Assembly (NCBI RefSeq): GCF_019249295.1
Contig: NZ_JAESDH010000002.1
Span: 1 to 64,000, forward strand
Reading direction: 5' to 3'
Length of the DNA: 64,000 bases
Source of the DNA: Alteromonas antoniana
GTDB taxonomy: Bacteria > Pseudomonadota > Gammaproteobacteria > Enterobacterales > Alteromonadaceae
Shown here: piece after piece, positions 54,886-63,852 of the stretch
Position numbering within the stretch: the first letter of the stretch is position 1
How the letters are laid out: each line of letters starts with the position of its first letter
Notes under the pieces: model-generated
What the model was told of the DNA's origin: nothing
The model's input: the letters and a program-made list of their open reading frames with translations, nothing else
The model's database searches: none
Translations under genes and position numbers: made by a program

Positions 54886-56556
54886 ATGGCGAACACGCAG
54901 AATTCAGGGGAAACCCATGAGGTTTTTAACCAGCCGCAGCCGCTGGAGCACTATAATGCCTACAGTGCTGACAGTGTTTTACAATACTGGGTAAGCACAT
55001 TTGGTGGTGACTGGGGGCAGGACAGTCTCACCGGTTTCGGGCGCGGAATTGGTCATGAACTTCAAACCGCAGGTTTTCTTGCTAATAAACACTTGCCGGA
55101 ATTTCAGCCTCACGACCGGTTTGGTCACCGCATCGATCAGGTCGATTACCACCCCGCGTATCATCAGCTCATGCAGCATGCGGTGGAGCATGGTCACTGC
55201 AGTTTGCCCTGGACCGAAGATAAACCGGGGGCGCATGTGGTTCGTGGCGCGATTGCCTTTCTACACAGCCATGCTGACCCCGGTTCAGGTTGTCCGTTAA
55301 CCATGACGTTTGCCTCCGTTCCTGCGCTTTCGGTGCAGCCGGATATTGCAAAAACCTGGTTACCTAAAGTGCTTGCAAGGGAGTACGACGGCAGCAATAA
55401 GCCATGGTTTGAAAAAAACGGCGTTACCATCGGTATGGCGATGACGGAAAAGCAGGGCGGAAGCGATGTCAGGGCGAACACCACTGTTGCTACACCCGTT
55501 GATATTGCCGGGCCGGGGCAACGCTATAGCCTGACCGGTCACAAATGGTTTTGCAGCGCGCCAATGTGCGACGCGTTTCTGGTGCTGGCCCAGGCCAGTG
55601 ACAATATATCCTGCTTTCTGGTTCCCCGCTGGCGCGAGGATGGCAGCAAAAACCCCGTTCATATTCAACGCCTGAAAAACAAATTGGGGAATAAATCTAA
55701 CGCCAGTTCAGAAATTGAGTTTCGTGGTGCCCATGGCTGGTTGCTCGGTGAAGAAGGACGGGGCATAGCCACTATTATTCAAATGGTCGCACTCACCCGC
55801 TATGACTGTATGCTGGGCTCCAGTGCGCTGATGGCGCAGGCGGTGAAAGAGGCCATATGGCATACGTCCGGTCGCGCCGTATTCGGTAAAAACCTGCATG
55901 AACAACCTCTGATGCTGAATGTACTGGCAGATTTAGCCATTGAGGCGGAGGCAGCACTTGCCATCAGTTTGCGGATTGCAAAAGCGCTGGATAACAGTAA
56001 CGACAGCCACGAGGCCGCATTAATTCGAAGTTCTACTGCTATCGGCAAATACTGGATCTGCAAGCGCGCCGTTCAGCATACCTATGAAGCGATGGAATGT
56101 ATTGGCGGAGTCGGTTACGTGGAAGAAAACATCACCAGCCGGCTTTACCGTGAAGCACCCGTCAATGCGATTTGGGAAGGATCGGGTAATGTTCAGTGTC
56201 TGGATTTACTCAGAGTTCTGCATCGTGAGCCAGAGACGTTAAAAGCGCTGTTAAGTGAGCTGGAGCAAGCGTCCGGAAAGCATCCGCTGTACGACAGCGC
56301 GCTGGCGAAGCTCCAGAAGGCGCTCGCCCGTCGCGATAATGTCGAGATACGGGCCAGGCAACTTATGGAGCAACTGGCACTTTGCTGGCAGTGTTCAACC
56401 CTGTTGGTATATGGCGATAGATTAATTGCCGAAGCCTTTGTCCGTTCACGTCTTGCTGACACTTTTCATCAGTATGGTACGTTGCCCGATGATATAGATA
56501 TTGCTGCCATCGTCAAAAGGGCGATGCCAGACGTACAGAAAGATAACCACGCGTAA
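54886..56556 (+). CDS. aidB: AidB-type acyl-CoA dehydrogenase homologue
   Basis: A 556-residue flavoprotein of the AidB branch of acyl-CoA dehydrogenases, matching E. coli AidB from end to end (EVFNQPQPLEHYN, CPLTMTFASVPAL, IGMAMTEKQGGSDVRANTT, LTGHKWFCSAPMCDAFLVLAQ, RLKNKLGNKSNASSEIEF, YREAPVNAIWEGSGNVQCLDLLRVL). AidB binds DNA and protects it from alkylation as part of the Ada response, and has weak dehydrogenase activity. GGGAGA precedes the ATG. No ada, alkA or alkB genes are nearby. Confidence 0.93.
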   Translation: MANTQNSGETHEVFNQPQPLEHYNAYSADSVLQYWVSTFGGDWGQDSLTGFGRGIGHELQTAGFLANKHLPEFQPHDRFGHRIDQVDYHPAYHQLMQHAVEHGHCSLPWTEDKPGAHVVRGAIAFLHSHADPGSGCPLTMTFASVPALSVQPDIAKTWLPKVLAREYDGSNKPWFEKNGVTIGMAMTEKQGGSDVRANTTVATPVDIAGPGQRYSLTGHKWFCSAPMCDAFLVLAQASDNISCFLVPRWREDGSKNPVHIQRLKNKLGNKSNASSEIEFRGAHGWLLGEEGRGIATIIQMVALTRYDCMLGSSALMAQAVKEAIWHTSGRAVFGKNLHEQPLMLNVLADLAIEAEAALAISLRIAKALDNSNDSHEAALIRSSTAIGKYWICKRAVQHTYEAMECIGGVGYVEENITSRLYREAPVNAIWEGSGNVQCLDLLRVLHREPETLKALLSELEQASGKHPLYDSALAKLQKALARRDNVEIRARQLMEQLALCWQCSTLLVYGDRLIAEAFVRSRLADTFHQYGTLPDDIDIAAIVKRAMPDVQKDNHA

Positions 56557-56725
56557 ACACAGGAAATTGCCAAACGGCGTCAACGACGTCTTGTTTTCAA
56601 CCATTTTAGTCACCAACATAAATAATGAACAAAGGTCAGCACTCTCTAGTAAAAATCGGCTCACTTTTTGCGACAGCGAAGGAATAAGTGACTATTTCGT
56701 TATTCTTGTACGGACATTGCCTGTT

Positions 56726-57364
56726 ATGTATGTATCCAATACACCCTCGCTGCTTGACTATATCGGTGATCCTGAAAAATCAAAGAACACCCTGAGTGAG
56801 CTGGCTTCCCGCCCCAGGGGCGCAGAGATGGCGTCCGATATCAGAAGCCTGACGGTGCTGCAATCTGATGAGGGCATCGAACAAACGGTAGAGAAAATTG
56901 CCTCTGGGGATACCAGTGTGTCGCTTAACCGGATCGGCAATTTACTGGAGCATATCAAAGGAAATGTGTTCACAGACCTGCAGGATGTTGCCGGTCGGCT
57001 TGGTATTTCCGGCGAGATTTCATTTTCCCGCGAAAACGGAAACTGGACAGTGAATCAGGATGAGCAGACAGAGCCTTCAGCCGGGATAGACCGATTACAG
57101 CAATATCTGGATAAGGCCTCAGGTCTTAACAACAAACTCAGCCAGATTAAACAGCTGTCAGAAATGTTCGAACTGGGCCAGGCCCGGGAGTATGCCAACA
57201 CGCTAAAGGCGCAGGGGGCTGAAGATAGTCAAATTGTGACCTTCCTGACCGACACCAGAGCACGTATCTTTGCAGAAGATAACCTGACATTAAGTCAGCA
57301 AGGGGTAGTGGCAAAAAGTGAAGGTGTGTCGACACGCTTCTACAATGCAATATCCGGCGAATAA
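56726..57364 (+). CDS. Unknown protein of 212 residues
   Basis: No family recognised. The product has no signal peptide or membrane helix. It is mostly helical, with repeated Leu-rich heptad-like stretches (IDRLQQYLDKASGLNNKLSQIKQLSEMFELGQAREYANTLK, about 118-160), and ends AISGE. The N-terminus MYVSNTPSLLDYIGDPEKSKNTLSELASRP is polar. The ATG at 56726 is the first plausible start; a longer frame overlaps the end of aidB and has no ribosome site. The acidic, helical, low-cysteine composition suggests a cytoplasmic or secreted-effector-like structural protein, but this is weak inference. Confidence 0.6.
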   Translation: MYVSNTPSLLDYIGDPEKSKNTLSELASRPRGAEMASDIRSLTVLQSDEGIEQTVEKIASGDTSVSLNRIGNLLEHIKGNVFTDLQDVAGRLGISGEISFSRENGNWTVNQDEQTEPSAGIDRLQQYLDKASGLNNKLSQIKQLSEMFELGQAREYANTLKAQGAEDSQIVTFLTDTRARIFAEDNLTLSQQGVVAKSEGVSTRFYNAISGE

Positions 57365-57521
57365 GGGGTTCCTCGTCAACCGGGAAGAAAATGATTACCA
57401 TAACACTAGAGCCTGTTTATCTTTGTTCAGTGCTTATGCAGAGAGTAGTCACTTGGCTGTGAGCCTGAGCGACCATAGACTTATTCGCACTTTCCCTGGG
57501 TAATTCATCATTGCGGAGCTT

Positions 57522-57773
57522 ATGTCTAAACCAAGAAAAAAGGGTCCGGTCCGTACCGTTCAGATTTCCTGTCAGCAGTGTAAAGCGCCATTATTTAAGT
57601 ATCGCAAAGGCGGAAAAGGAGCGCTGGTGAAGTGTTTTATTGAACGGATTGTCGAGGATCACACCACAACGCCTTGTCAGTGTCCGGGGTGCGGACAAAC
57701 TTTCGCCAGAGAAACCATGATCCGGGGCACCCCTGCCTATAAAATGGTGGGTGGCAAAGTCCATATGAAGTAA
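57522..57773 (+). CDS. Small zinc-ribbon protein
   Basis: An 83-residue protein with two CxxC knuckles: Cys17 and Cys20 (SCQQC), and Cys54 and Cys57 (CPGC), plus Cys38 and Cys52. This suggests a zinc ribbon. It is basic at the N-terminus (MSKPRKKGPVRT), compatible with nucleic-acid binding. GGAG lies 5 nt before the ATG. It is 5 nt ahead of the threonine-aldolase-like gene and probably cotranscribed. Function unknown. Confidence 0.75.
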   Translation: MSKPRKKGPVRTVQISCQQCKAPLFKYRKGGKGALVKCFIERIVEDHTTTPCQCPGCGQTFARETMIRGTPAYKMVGGKVHMK

Positions 57774-57778
57774 CCATT

Positions 57779-58873
57779 ATGAATACCATTCCAGAGACCT
57801 TGCGCAGCCGTTATGCGCAGTTACAGAAGCGTGCCCGTGCGGTCATCCACCGACATGAACAAGCCAGTATAAAAGAGGAACTCGCCAGGCTCAGTGATCT
57901 GGCTGGCGATAACGATGAGCGTGATACCTATGGAAAGGGTGGGGTACTGGCGCAATTTGAGTCTGAGTTACAAACGCTGTTCGGTATGCCTGCCTGCGTG
58001 TTTCTGCCTACCGGGACACTAGCGCAATGTGTCGCCGTTAAGTGTTACAGCGAATATTCGGGGCGCAGCCACGTGGGTTTGCATCCGACATCGCATCTGC
58101 TGCTACACGAACATAATGCGATTGAGGCCTTATGGGGGATTTCGGTTCAGCAATTTGGCCAGGCGCAGCGCGTCACCCAGCCTGAAGATGTCGTGGCGCT
58201 GCAACCAGATACACTGGCCGCCATTATTGTGGAATCGCCCATGCGCGAAATTGGGGGAGCAATGCCATCCTTAGCCACATTGCGTGCGCTGCGACAATGG
58301 TGCGATGAACACGACGTCGCTATGCATCTGGATGGAGCACGTATCTGGCAGGCCGTATCGTACTATGGACGTGATCTGGCTGAGATTGCCAGGTTTTTCG
58401 ACAGTATTTATGTAAGTTTTTACAAAGATCTGGGCGGCATCATTGGCGCAGCATTGCTGGGTTCTGAGACATTGATCCGTGATGCAAAAATCTGGGCCCG
58501 ACGCGCTGGTGGTAACCCTATCACCCAGTATCCTGACGTGTTGGCCGCCAGAGCAGGGCTAAGGCATCACCTGCCGCAAATGAACGAATACATTACGTAT
58601 ACTGACCTTCTCAGTAGCGCGTTAAGCAAGGCGGGATTTACGCTTATTCCGTCCAAACCGCAGGCAGCCATGTTTCATATTGCGCTGCCGGTGCCGGCAG
58701 AGACATTGACTACCCGGCTTTGTGATTACGCTGAGAGAACCGGCATTATGGCACTGCCATTACCACGCTCAGGTACATCAGACAGCTGTATATGTGAGGT
58801 GTCTGTGGGCGATCAGGCAGTACAGCATCCGCCATCGTTTTGGGTGCAGCATATTCAGGCGTTACTTTGCTGA
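57779..58873 (+). CDS. L-threonine aldolase-like PLP enzyme
   Basis: A 364-residue fold-type I PLP enzyme of the beta-eliminating lyase/threonine aldolase family. The PLP lysine is Lys216 (SFYKDLGGIIGA). The cofactor-contact segment is DERDTYGKGGVLAQFE, the Asp partner is in HLDGARIWQA, and HEHNAIEALWG is the substrate His region. Threonine aldolases split L-Thr or allo-Thr to glycine and acetaldehyde. This protein has an N-terminal extension of about 40 residues (RARAVIHRHEQASIKEELARLSDLA) unlike E. coli LtaE, so the exact substrate is uncertain. Confidence 0.82.
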   Translation: MNTIPETLRSRYAQLQKRARAVIHRHEQASIKEELARLSDLAGDNDERDTYGKGGVLAQFESELQTLFGMPACVFLPTGTLAQCVAVKCYSEYSGRSHVGLHPTSHLLLHEHNAIEALWGISVQQFGQAQRVTQPEDVVALQPDTLAAIIVESPMREIGGAMPSLATLRALRQWCDEHDVAMHLDGARIWQAVSYYGRDLAEIARFFDSIYVSFYKDLGGIIGAALLGSETLIRDAKIWARRAGGNPITQYPDVLAARAGLRHHLPQMNEYITYTDLLSSALSKAGFTLIPSKPQAAMFHIALPVPAETLTTRLCDYAERTGIMALPLPRSGTSDSCICEVSVGDQAVQHPPSFWVQHIQALLC

Positions 58874-58976
58874 TACTTTCGGGTTAAGTCAGTCTATCTT
58901 CTGCTTCACGTTGACTTCACGGTGTCTCTGGTTAAATAGCCCCTGAACGACATAACCTGAATTAAGGAGCGTGAAA

Positions 58977-59336
58977 ATGAAACATGTATTGCTATGTGCA
59001 GCCGTAGTTACCACGGGATTAACCTTTGCCGGAGCATCGCTGGCGCAGTTCACGGGGAGTAACGGGTCAAAATTCACCGATATTGAATCCCTTCTGGGAT
59101 CCGGAAGCGACGATGATTACGTACAACTGGAAGGAAATCTCATCCGTAAAGTGGGCAGTGAAAAGTACATATTCACTGACGGAAAGTCTGAAATCCGGGT
59201 GGAAATTGAAAGTGAAGATTTCCCTCAACAGTCGTTTGATGAATCTGCAACAATTCGGATTACCGGGGAGTTTGAGAAAGACTTTATGGAGTCACCCGAA
59301 ATTGATGTGGATTCGGTAACAATTATTTCGCAATAG
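58977..59336 (+). CDS. ygiW: BOF-family periplasmic stress protein (YgiW-like)
   Basis: A 119-residue exported OB-fold (BOF) protein with signal peptide 1-23 (cleaved after SLA). The domain has YVQLEGNLIRKVGSEKYIFTDGKSEIRVEIESEDFP and ATIRITGEFEKD...EIDVDSV, the usual YgiW/YdeI pattern. These proteins confer tolerance to cationic peptides, peroxide and acid. The ATG at 58977 has AAGGAG at optimal distance; a GTG six bases earlier is too close. It leads ygiW-qseB-qseC, the arrangement known from Aggregatibacter. Confidence 0.88.
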   Translation: MKHVLLCAAVVTTGLTFAGASLAQFTGSNGSKFTDIESLLGSGSDDDYVQLEGNLIRKVGSEKYIFTDGKSEIRVEIESEDFPQQSFDESATIRITGEFEKDFMESPEIDVDSVTIISQ

Positions 59337-59391
59337 CGTTACTCGTGCGTTAAGCGCTCTGTCCTAAGGGCAGGGCGCGCAGGGATGTATT

Positions 59392-60072
59392 ATGCATATA
59401 CTTTTGGTTGAAGATGATCCTCAGGTCCTTGAAACCGTGTGTGATTACCTTGTTCTTAAAGGACACGTAGTGGATTGTGCTTACAATGGCAAATGGGCAA
59501 TTACGTTTCTTGAACAAGCACGCTTCGATTTAATTATTCTGGACGTGATGATGCCAAGACTTTCCGGAACCGAGACCGCAAAAGCTATACGTCAGCAACT
59601 TCACTTAACGACACCAATAATCTTCTTAACGGCCAGAGACTCCCTGGAAGATAAACTTGCAGGCTTTGCTGCGGGGGGCGATGACTATCTGACAAAACCC
59701 TTTGCGTTGCCTGAACTGGAAGTTCGTATTGATGCCATTAAAAAACGATGCAACGGTACAGCGCAGAACGCCGTAATTCATTTGGGATCACTACGTTACT
59801 ACGTTGATGAAGAATATGCCGAAACAGACAGCGAGAGATTTAGTTTGCCCGTTACCCAACATCAGATCCTCAAACTGTTACTCAGCGCATCACCAAACTT
59901 TGTTTCAAAGGATTCTCTGATTAACACTATCTGGGCGGAGAATGTGCCTGACAGTGATGCTTTTCGAAGTCATTTATACAATTTACGTAAAACGCTGAAG
60001 AGACATGCTGCTAATGTGGAGATCATCACTGAAGTCGGGCGAGGGTACAGAATTGTCGAAAGTTCGGCCTAG
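59392..60072 (+). CDS. qseB: OmpR-family response regulator (QseB-like)
   Basis: A 226-residue regulator: receiver domain 1-115 with Asp51 (IILDVMMPR), Asp8-Asp9 (VEDD) and Lys102 (LTKPFAL), then a winged-helix DNA-binding domain 130-225 (SKDSLINTIWAENVPDSDAFRSHLYNLRKTL). The context (ygiW before, kinase after) and resemblance suggest QseB/PreA type. It overlaps the kinase by 20 bp. Confidence 0.9.
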   Translation: MHILLVEDDPQVLETVCDYLVLKGHVVDCAYNGKWAITFLEQARFDLIILDVMMPRLSGTETAKAIRQQLHLTTPIIFLTARDSLEDKLAGFAAGGDDYLTKPFALPELEVRIDAIKKRCNGTAQNAVIHLGSLRYYVDEEYAETDSERFSLPVTQHQILKLLLSASPNFVSKDSLINTIWAENVPDSDAFRSHLYNLRKTLKRHAANVEIITEVGRGYRIVESSA

Positions 60073-61297
60073 TCTTACTAAGCGCCTGTCAATACTGGTT
60101 TCAATTGTCAGTATCATCTTTATTTCATTGCTGTTCGGTATTGCCTACGTCGCTGAAGAGCAAATGGAATCGATCAGTTTGCGCTATTGGCTGGATGCAG
60201 AAGCCCGAATGTACGAGCAGAGTTTTCGGCGATTCGGGGAGCAGGGGCAATTGCCGAATCCCATTCAATTTGATATTTACTGGAGCAAAAGGCAATTGCC
60301 CCGGTGGCTATCCGGCTATACTGAACCGGGGTTTTACGAGCATCAGCTTGGACCAGAGGACAAGCATTTCAAGGTTGCAGCGTCCCCGGATGGTGACGGG
60401 CTGTACTACCTGATATTTAAAGACGATGCAGACGACTTTCTGGACGAATATGAAAGTCAATTGCACTTACTTTCGTTTTCTCTGGCATTGTTAGTCAGTA
60501 TCTGCGTGAGTGCACTGATGTTTTATCTGTACAGACAGCTTTCTTCACCGTTAAAACGCGTTGTGGCAAAAGTGCCATTGGTAGCACCTAATCAGGCAAG
60601 CTTTTCCGTAGATTCAGAATATAGCGAACTGGCGGAAATCGAAGAAGCGTTATTAGAAGGAAAACGCCAAATTCAGCAGTATCTTATTCGCGAGCAGGAT
60701 TTTACTCGCTTCGCTGCACATGAAATTCGCACGCCTTTGATGACCCTGAGAGGCTCTGCGGACTTGCTCGGTCAGCTTGACCCGACATCACTTCCTGAGC
60801 CTGCTGTCAGGGCAGTTAAAAGGATCCACTCAGCAAGTGAGGATATTGATGAATTAATAAAAACCTTTCTGGTACTGGGGCAGGACTCACTGAAAACAGC
60901 ACACTTGGAAGCAGTAGATATCAGCGAAGTAGTCATGCACCAGTTAACCAAACTTACGCCACTGACGCGCTCGCAGAACGTCGAGGTGCAGTTGAACTGC
61001 ACCTCGACAGTATCTCTGCGTGTACCAAAGGAATTTGTTGTCGTGCTGTGCCGAAACCTGTTGCGTAATGCCTTGGAGTATTCTGACTCACATGTGACAG
61101 TGTCATTAACGAGCAATCAGTTGCAGGTAGTGAATGATATTGATGCAGATGCAGACAAGCAATCAGGGTATGGCTATGGGCTAATTATCGTAGAGCGTAT
61201 TTGTGAAAAATTAATGTGGGACTATCGATGGGAACAATCTGAAGAGCAGTTTGTAACGCAGATTCGTTTCTTAAAAAAACATCCTTGCGCTAATTGA
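60053..61297 (+). CDS. qseC: Sensor histidine kinase (QseC-like)
   Basis: A 414-residue kinase. TM1 (about 11-33) and TM2 (about 139-160) flank a periplasmic sensor of about 105 residues. A short HAMP-like linker (about 160-205) leads to HisKA with His223 (FAAHEIRTPLMTLRG), N box LCRNLLRNALEYS and G box SGYGYGLIIVERI. The start is probably TTG 60053 (GAGGG upstream), inside the qseB end. In E. coli QseC responds to signals including catecholamines, but the periplasmic domain here is not obviously conserved. The coding sequence contains a perfect 29-bp palindrome (60980-61008). Confidence 0.88.
   Translation: MSKVRPSLTKRLSILVSIVSIIFISLLFGIAYVAEEQMESISLRYWLDAEARMYEQSFRRFGEQGQLPNPIQFDIYWSKRQLPRWLSGYTEPGFYEHQLGPEDKHFKVAASPDGDGLYYLIFKDDADDFLDEYESQLHLLSFSLALLVSICVSALMFYLYRQLSSPLKRVVAKVPLVAPNQASFSVDSEYSELAEIEEALLEGKRQIQQYLIREQDFTRFAAHEIRTPLMTLRGSADLLGQLDPTSLPEPAVRAVKRIHSASEDIDELIKTFLVLGQDSLKTAHLEAVDISEVVMHQLTKLTPLTRSQNVEVQLNCTSTVSLRVPKEFVVVLCRNLLRNALEYSDSHVTVSLTSNQLQVVNDIDADADKQSGYGYGLIIVERICEKLMWDYRWEQSEEQFVTQIRFLKKHPCAN
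60980..61008. repeat. Perfect 29-bp palindrome inside qseC-like gene
   Basis: Arms GTCGAGGTGCAGTT (60980-60993) and AACTGCACCTCGAC (60995-61008) are exact inverted copies with one central base. It encodes VEVQLNCTS between the histidine and ATPase domains. As mRNA it would form a very short-loop stem. No T-run follows. Confidence 0.9.
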
Positions 61298-61303
61298 GAG
61301 TAA

Positions 61304-61334
61304 AACGCTGCGCGCGACTACCGGGCGCAGCGTT
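61304..61334. terminator. Convergent hairpin between qseC-like gene and TorF-type porin
   Basis: AACGCTGCGC, 11-nt loop, GCGCAGCGTT: a 10-bp stem between convergent genes, without a strong T-run, so moderate support as a shared terminator. Confidence 0.55.
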
Positions 61335-61347
61335 CTGTCGAGTTGTA

Positions 61348-62049
61348 TTAGAACGCAAAGGTACGACTCACCGCCAGTACGATCCTCTCATCAGCAGTAT
61401 CAATATCAAGTGTGGTATTTTCCGCCGCTACCTCAATATCAAAACCCATCCAACTGGTTAGCCAGGCAACCTTATAATGCTGGTACGAGGTACCGTCCAC
61501 GTCCCACATGTACTTGTCCCCATCCAGCGAATTAGAGCTGTCAGCGCTGAAACGCAACGCATGGTTTTCTGCCAGCGAGATAGTATGGGCCACTTCCACA
61601 ATGGTATGTCCGGCACCGGTACCGAAATAATCCCACGCGTACCAGAAATTTGCCTCCGATGTACCTTGCGCCCACGTGTATGCGAACTTGCTATAAGCTT
61701 CGCCATAATTCAGCGCGCTGCTGTCATTGCCGCCATGATAACTGTAGTAGGCTATTCCGTAGTCCAGACTGAGGCTGTCAGAGAGCTGCACAAAGTGGCC
61801 AAAATAGCCATCCAGTTCCTGATCAGCATCGTCGCCGTAATCTACGTTGGACGTCCACATGCCCGCGTAAACGCCGTTATCAGCGGCATAATCCAGTGAT
61901 GCCTGAAATGCGGGATCGTTGTTTGTCTGGCTGACACCGTTGAACATATAGTCCGTAGCGCCTGTAACGGTCACTGACCAGTCAGCGTTAGCAGCGGGGG
62001 CTGCGCTTAGCAGCACCAGTGCTGCACCGTATGCATAGTATTTCTTCAT
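61348..62049 (-). CDS. TorF family putative porin
   Basis: A 233-residue outer-membrane beta-barrel protein with signal peptide (about 1-22, cleaved after ANA) and a C-terminal Phe (SRTFAF), as required for BAM recognition. The TorF/Gcw_chp family pattern is visible (WSVTVTGATDYMFNGVSQTNNDPAFQASLDYAADNGVYAGMWTSNVDYGDD, then AWDYFGTGAGHTIVEV). The family is annotated as a putative porin. The second of two adjacent ATGs (62049) is preferred for AGGAG spacing. Monocistronic. Confidence 0.9.
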   Translation of the reverse strand: MKKYYAYGAALVLLSAAPAANADWSVTVTGATDYMFNGVSQTNNDPAFQASLDYAADNGVYAGMWTSNVDYGDDADQELDGYFGHFVQLSDSLSLDYGIAYYSYHGGNDSSALNYGEAYSKFAYTWAQGTSEANFWYAWDYFGTGAGHTIVEVAHTISLAENHALRFSADSSNSLDGDKYMWDVDGTSYQHYKVAWLTSWMGFDIEVAAENTTLDIDTADERIVLAVSRTFAF

Positions 62050-62177
62050 CATGGCTCCTGGGGTCTGTTGACCTTTGTCATGCTTGTGCCTGTCGTTTGC
62101 TGTATAGACTATAGCTCACAGTGTGTATAACCGGGCATTGGCCTTTATTTTCCCACTGTAAACATTCCCTGCGCCCT

Positions 62178-63842
62178 TTAAATTATTTCGGAGCGCTGTT
62201 GTTCCTGCCACTGCGCATCAATAGCTACCTGAACATTTGCCTCTGTTAACGCTGGCTTGCCTAATATCATGTCGGCAGCTTTTTCTGCCACCATGATGGT
62301 CGGAGCATTAAGGTTGCCGTTAGGTATGGTCGGAAAGATTGAGGAGTCGACAACATGCAGGTTTTCGATACCTCTGACCCGAGTCTCAGAATCGACGACT
62401 GCCATATCATCTTCCCCCATTTTGCAGGTACAGGAAGGGTGATACGCACTTTCGACAGCCTCGCGAACAAAGGCATCAATTTCTTCATCAGACTGCACAC
62501 TTTTACCAGGCTGTATTTCTTCACCGCGGTATTCATCGAAGGCAGATTGCTGAATAATTTCCCGCGTCAGGCGCACGCAGGCACGAAAACCTTCAATATC
62601 ATCTTCATGCTGCAGGTAATTAAACAGGATGGACGGCGCCTTGCTGGGATCGGTTGAGGTAATTTTTACCCGGCCCCGGCTTTTCGGTTTGTTGTGCCCG
62701 ATATGAACCTGAAAACCATGGCCTTTTACGGCGCTTTTACCGTCGTAGCGGATAGCAGCCGGTAAAAAGTGATACTGAAGATCGGGCCATTTCACACCGT
62801 CTTTAGAGCGGATAAAGGCGCAGGATTCAAAATGGTTGCTCGCACCCAGTCCGTCTTTAAACAACAGCCAGCGGGCACCAATCAGCCCTTTAGAAAAGAT
62901 ATCCAGTTTCCCATTAATGGTGATGGGCTTTTTACAGCGGAACTGGAAATAGAATTCCAGATGATCCTGCAGATTTTGTCCGACGCCGGGTAAATGATGT
63001 TTGGGCTCGATGCCGACCTCGCGCAGATGATTTTCATCACCAATGCCGGAGAGTTGCAGCAACTGGGGAGAGCCAATCGAGCCAGCACTTAAAATGACTT
63101 TATTGCTGGCCATAGCATCGTGAAGCTCGTCCTTCTGCCGATACTGCACACCTACCGCTTTCTTGTCTTCCAGCAGCACTTTTTCAACCATCACATGGGT
63201 AAGAATAGTCAGGTTACTGCGATCTTTAATTGGATCAAGATAGGCGCGGGACGCAGAGCATCGCTTGCCGCCTTTCACCGTCATATGCATAGGGCCAAAG
63301 CCTTCCTGCTGCTTGGCATTGTAGTCATCGGTGATGGGATAACCTGCTTGTTTCCCGGCATCAATAAACGCGCGGTAAAGCGGGTTTTCCATTTCATTAC
63401 CGTTGTTAACGCCCAGCGGACCATCATCACCGCGATAGGTGTTGCCACCCAGATACCAGCTTTCTGCACGCTTGAAATAAGGAAGGCAATGTTGATAGCC
63501 CCAGTTCTTCGCGCCAGACTCTTCCCATTCGTCAAAGTCGCAGGCATGACCGCGAACGTACACCATGCCGTTTATTGATGATGAGCCGCCAAGTACCTTA
63601 CCGCGTGGACAATGCATTTTGCGGTTGTCCAGATAGGGCTCTTCCTCGGTGTAAAACTGCCAGGCGTACTTGTCGGTGTTCATTGGAATGGAGAGGGCTG
63701 TTGGCATTTGAATGAAAATGCTTTTATCACTCCCTCCGGTCTCAAGCAGCAACACGTTATTATTGCTGTCTTCGCTAAGACGATTTGCCAGTACACACCC
63801 TGCTGAGCCGGCGCCGACAATAATGTAATCAAAATGCTTCAT
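62178..63842 (-). CDS. betA: Choline dehydrogenase
   Basis: A 554-residue GMC-family FAD oxidoreductase oxidising choline to betaine aldehyde. The N-terminal FAD motif is [14 protein letters not shown] (about 9-22); the GMC signatures are [18 protein letters not shown] and [17 protein letters not shown]; the catalytic histidine region is [12 protein letters not shown]; and the C-terminus has [27 protein letters not shown] precedes the ATG at 63842; an upstream frame extension is not supported. It lies 10 nt after betB, forming the betBA glycine-betaine unit for osmoprotection. Confidence 0.95.
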   Translation of the reverse strand: MKHFDYIIVGAGSAGCVLANRLSEDSNNNVLLLETGGSDKSIFIQMPTALSIPMNTDKYAWQFYTEEEPYLDNRKMHCPRGKVLGGSSSINGMVYVRGHACDFDEWEESGAKNWGYQHCLPYFKRAESWYLGGNTYRGDDGPLGVNNGNEMENPLYRAFIDAGKQAGYPITDDYNAKQQEGFGPMHMTVKGGKRCSASRAYLDPIKDRSNLTILTHVMVEKVLLEDKKAVGVQYRQKDELHDAMASNKVILSAGSIGSPQLLQLSGIGDENHLREVGIEPKHHLPGVGQNLQDHLEFYFQFRCKKPITINGKLDIFSKGLIGARWLLFKDGLGASNHFESCAFIRSKDGVKWPDLQYHFLPAAIRYDGKSAVKGHGFQVHIGHNKPKSRGRVKITSTDPSKAPSILFNYLQHEDDIEGFRACVRLTREIIQQSAFDEYRGEEIQPGKSVQSDEEIDAFVREAVESAYHPSCTCKMGEDDMAVVDSETRVRGIENLHVVDSSIFPTIPNGNLNAPTIMVAEKAADMILGKPALTEANVQVAIDAQWQEQQRSEII

Positions 63843-63852
63843 GGAATTCTCC

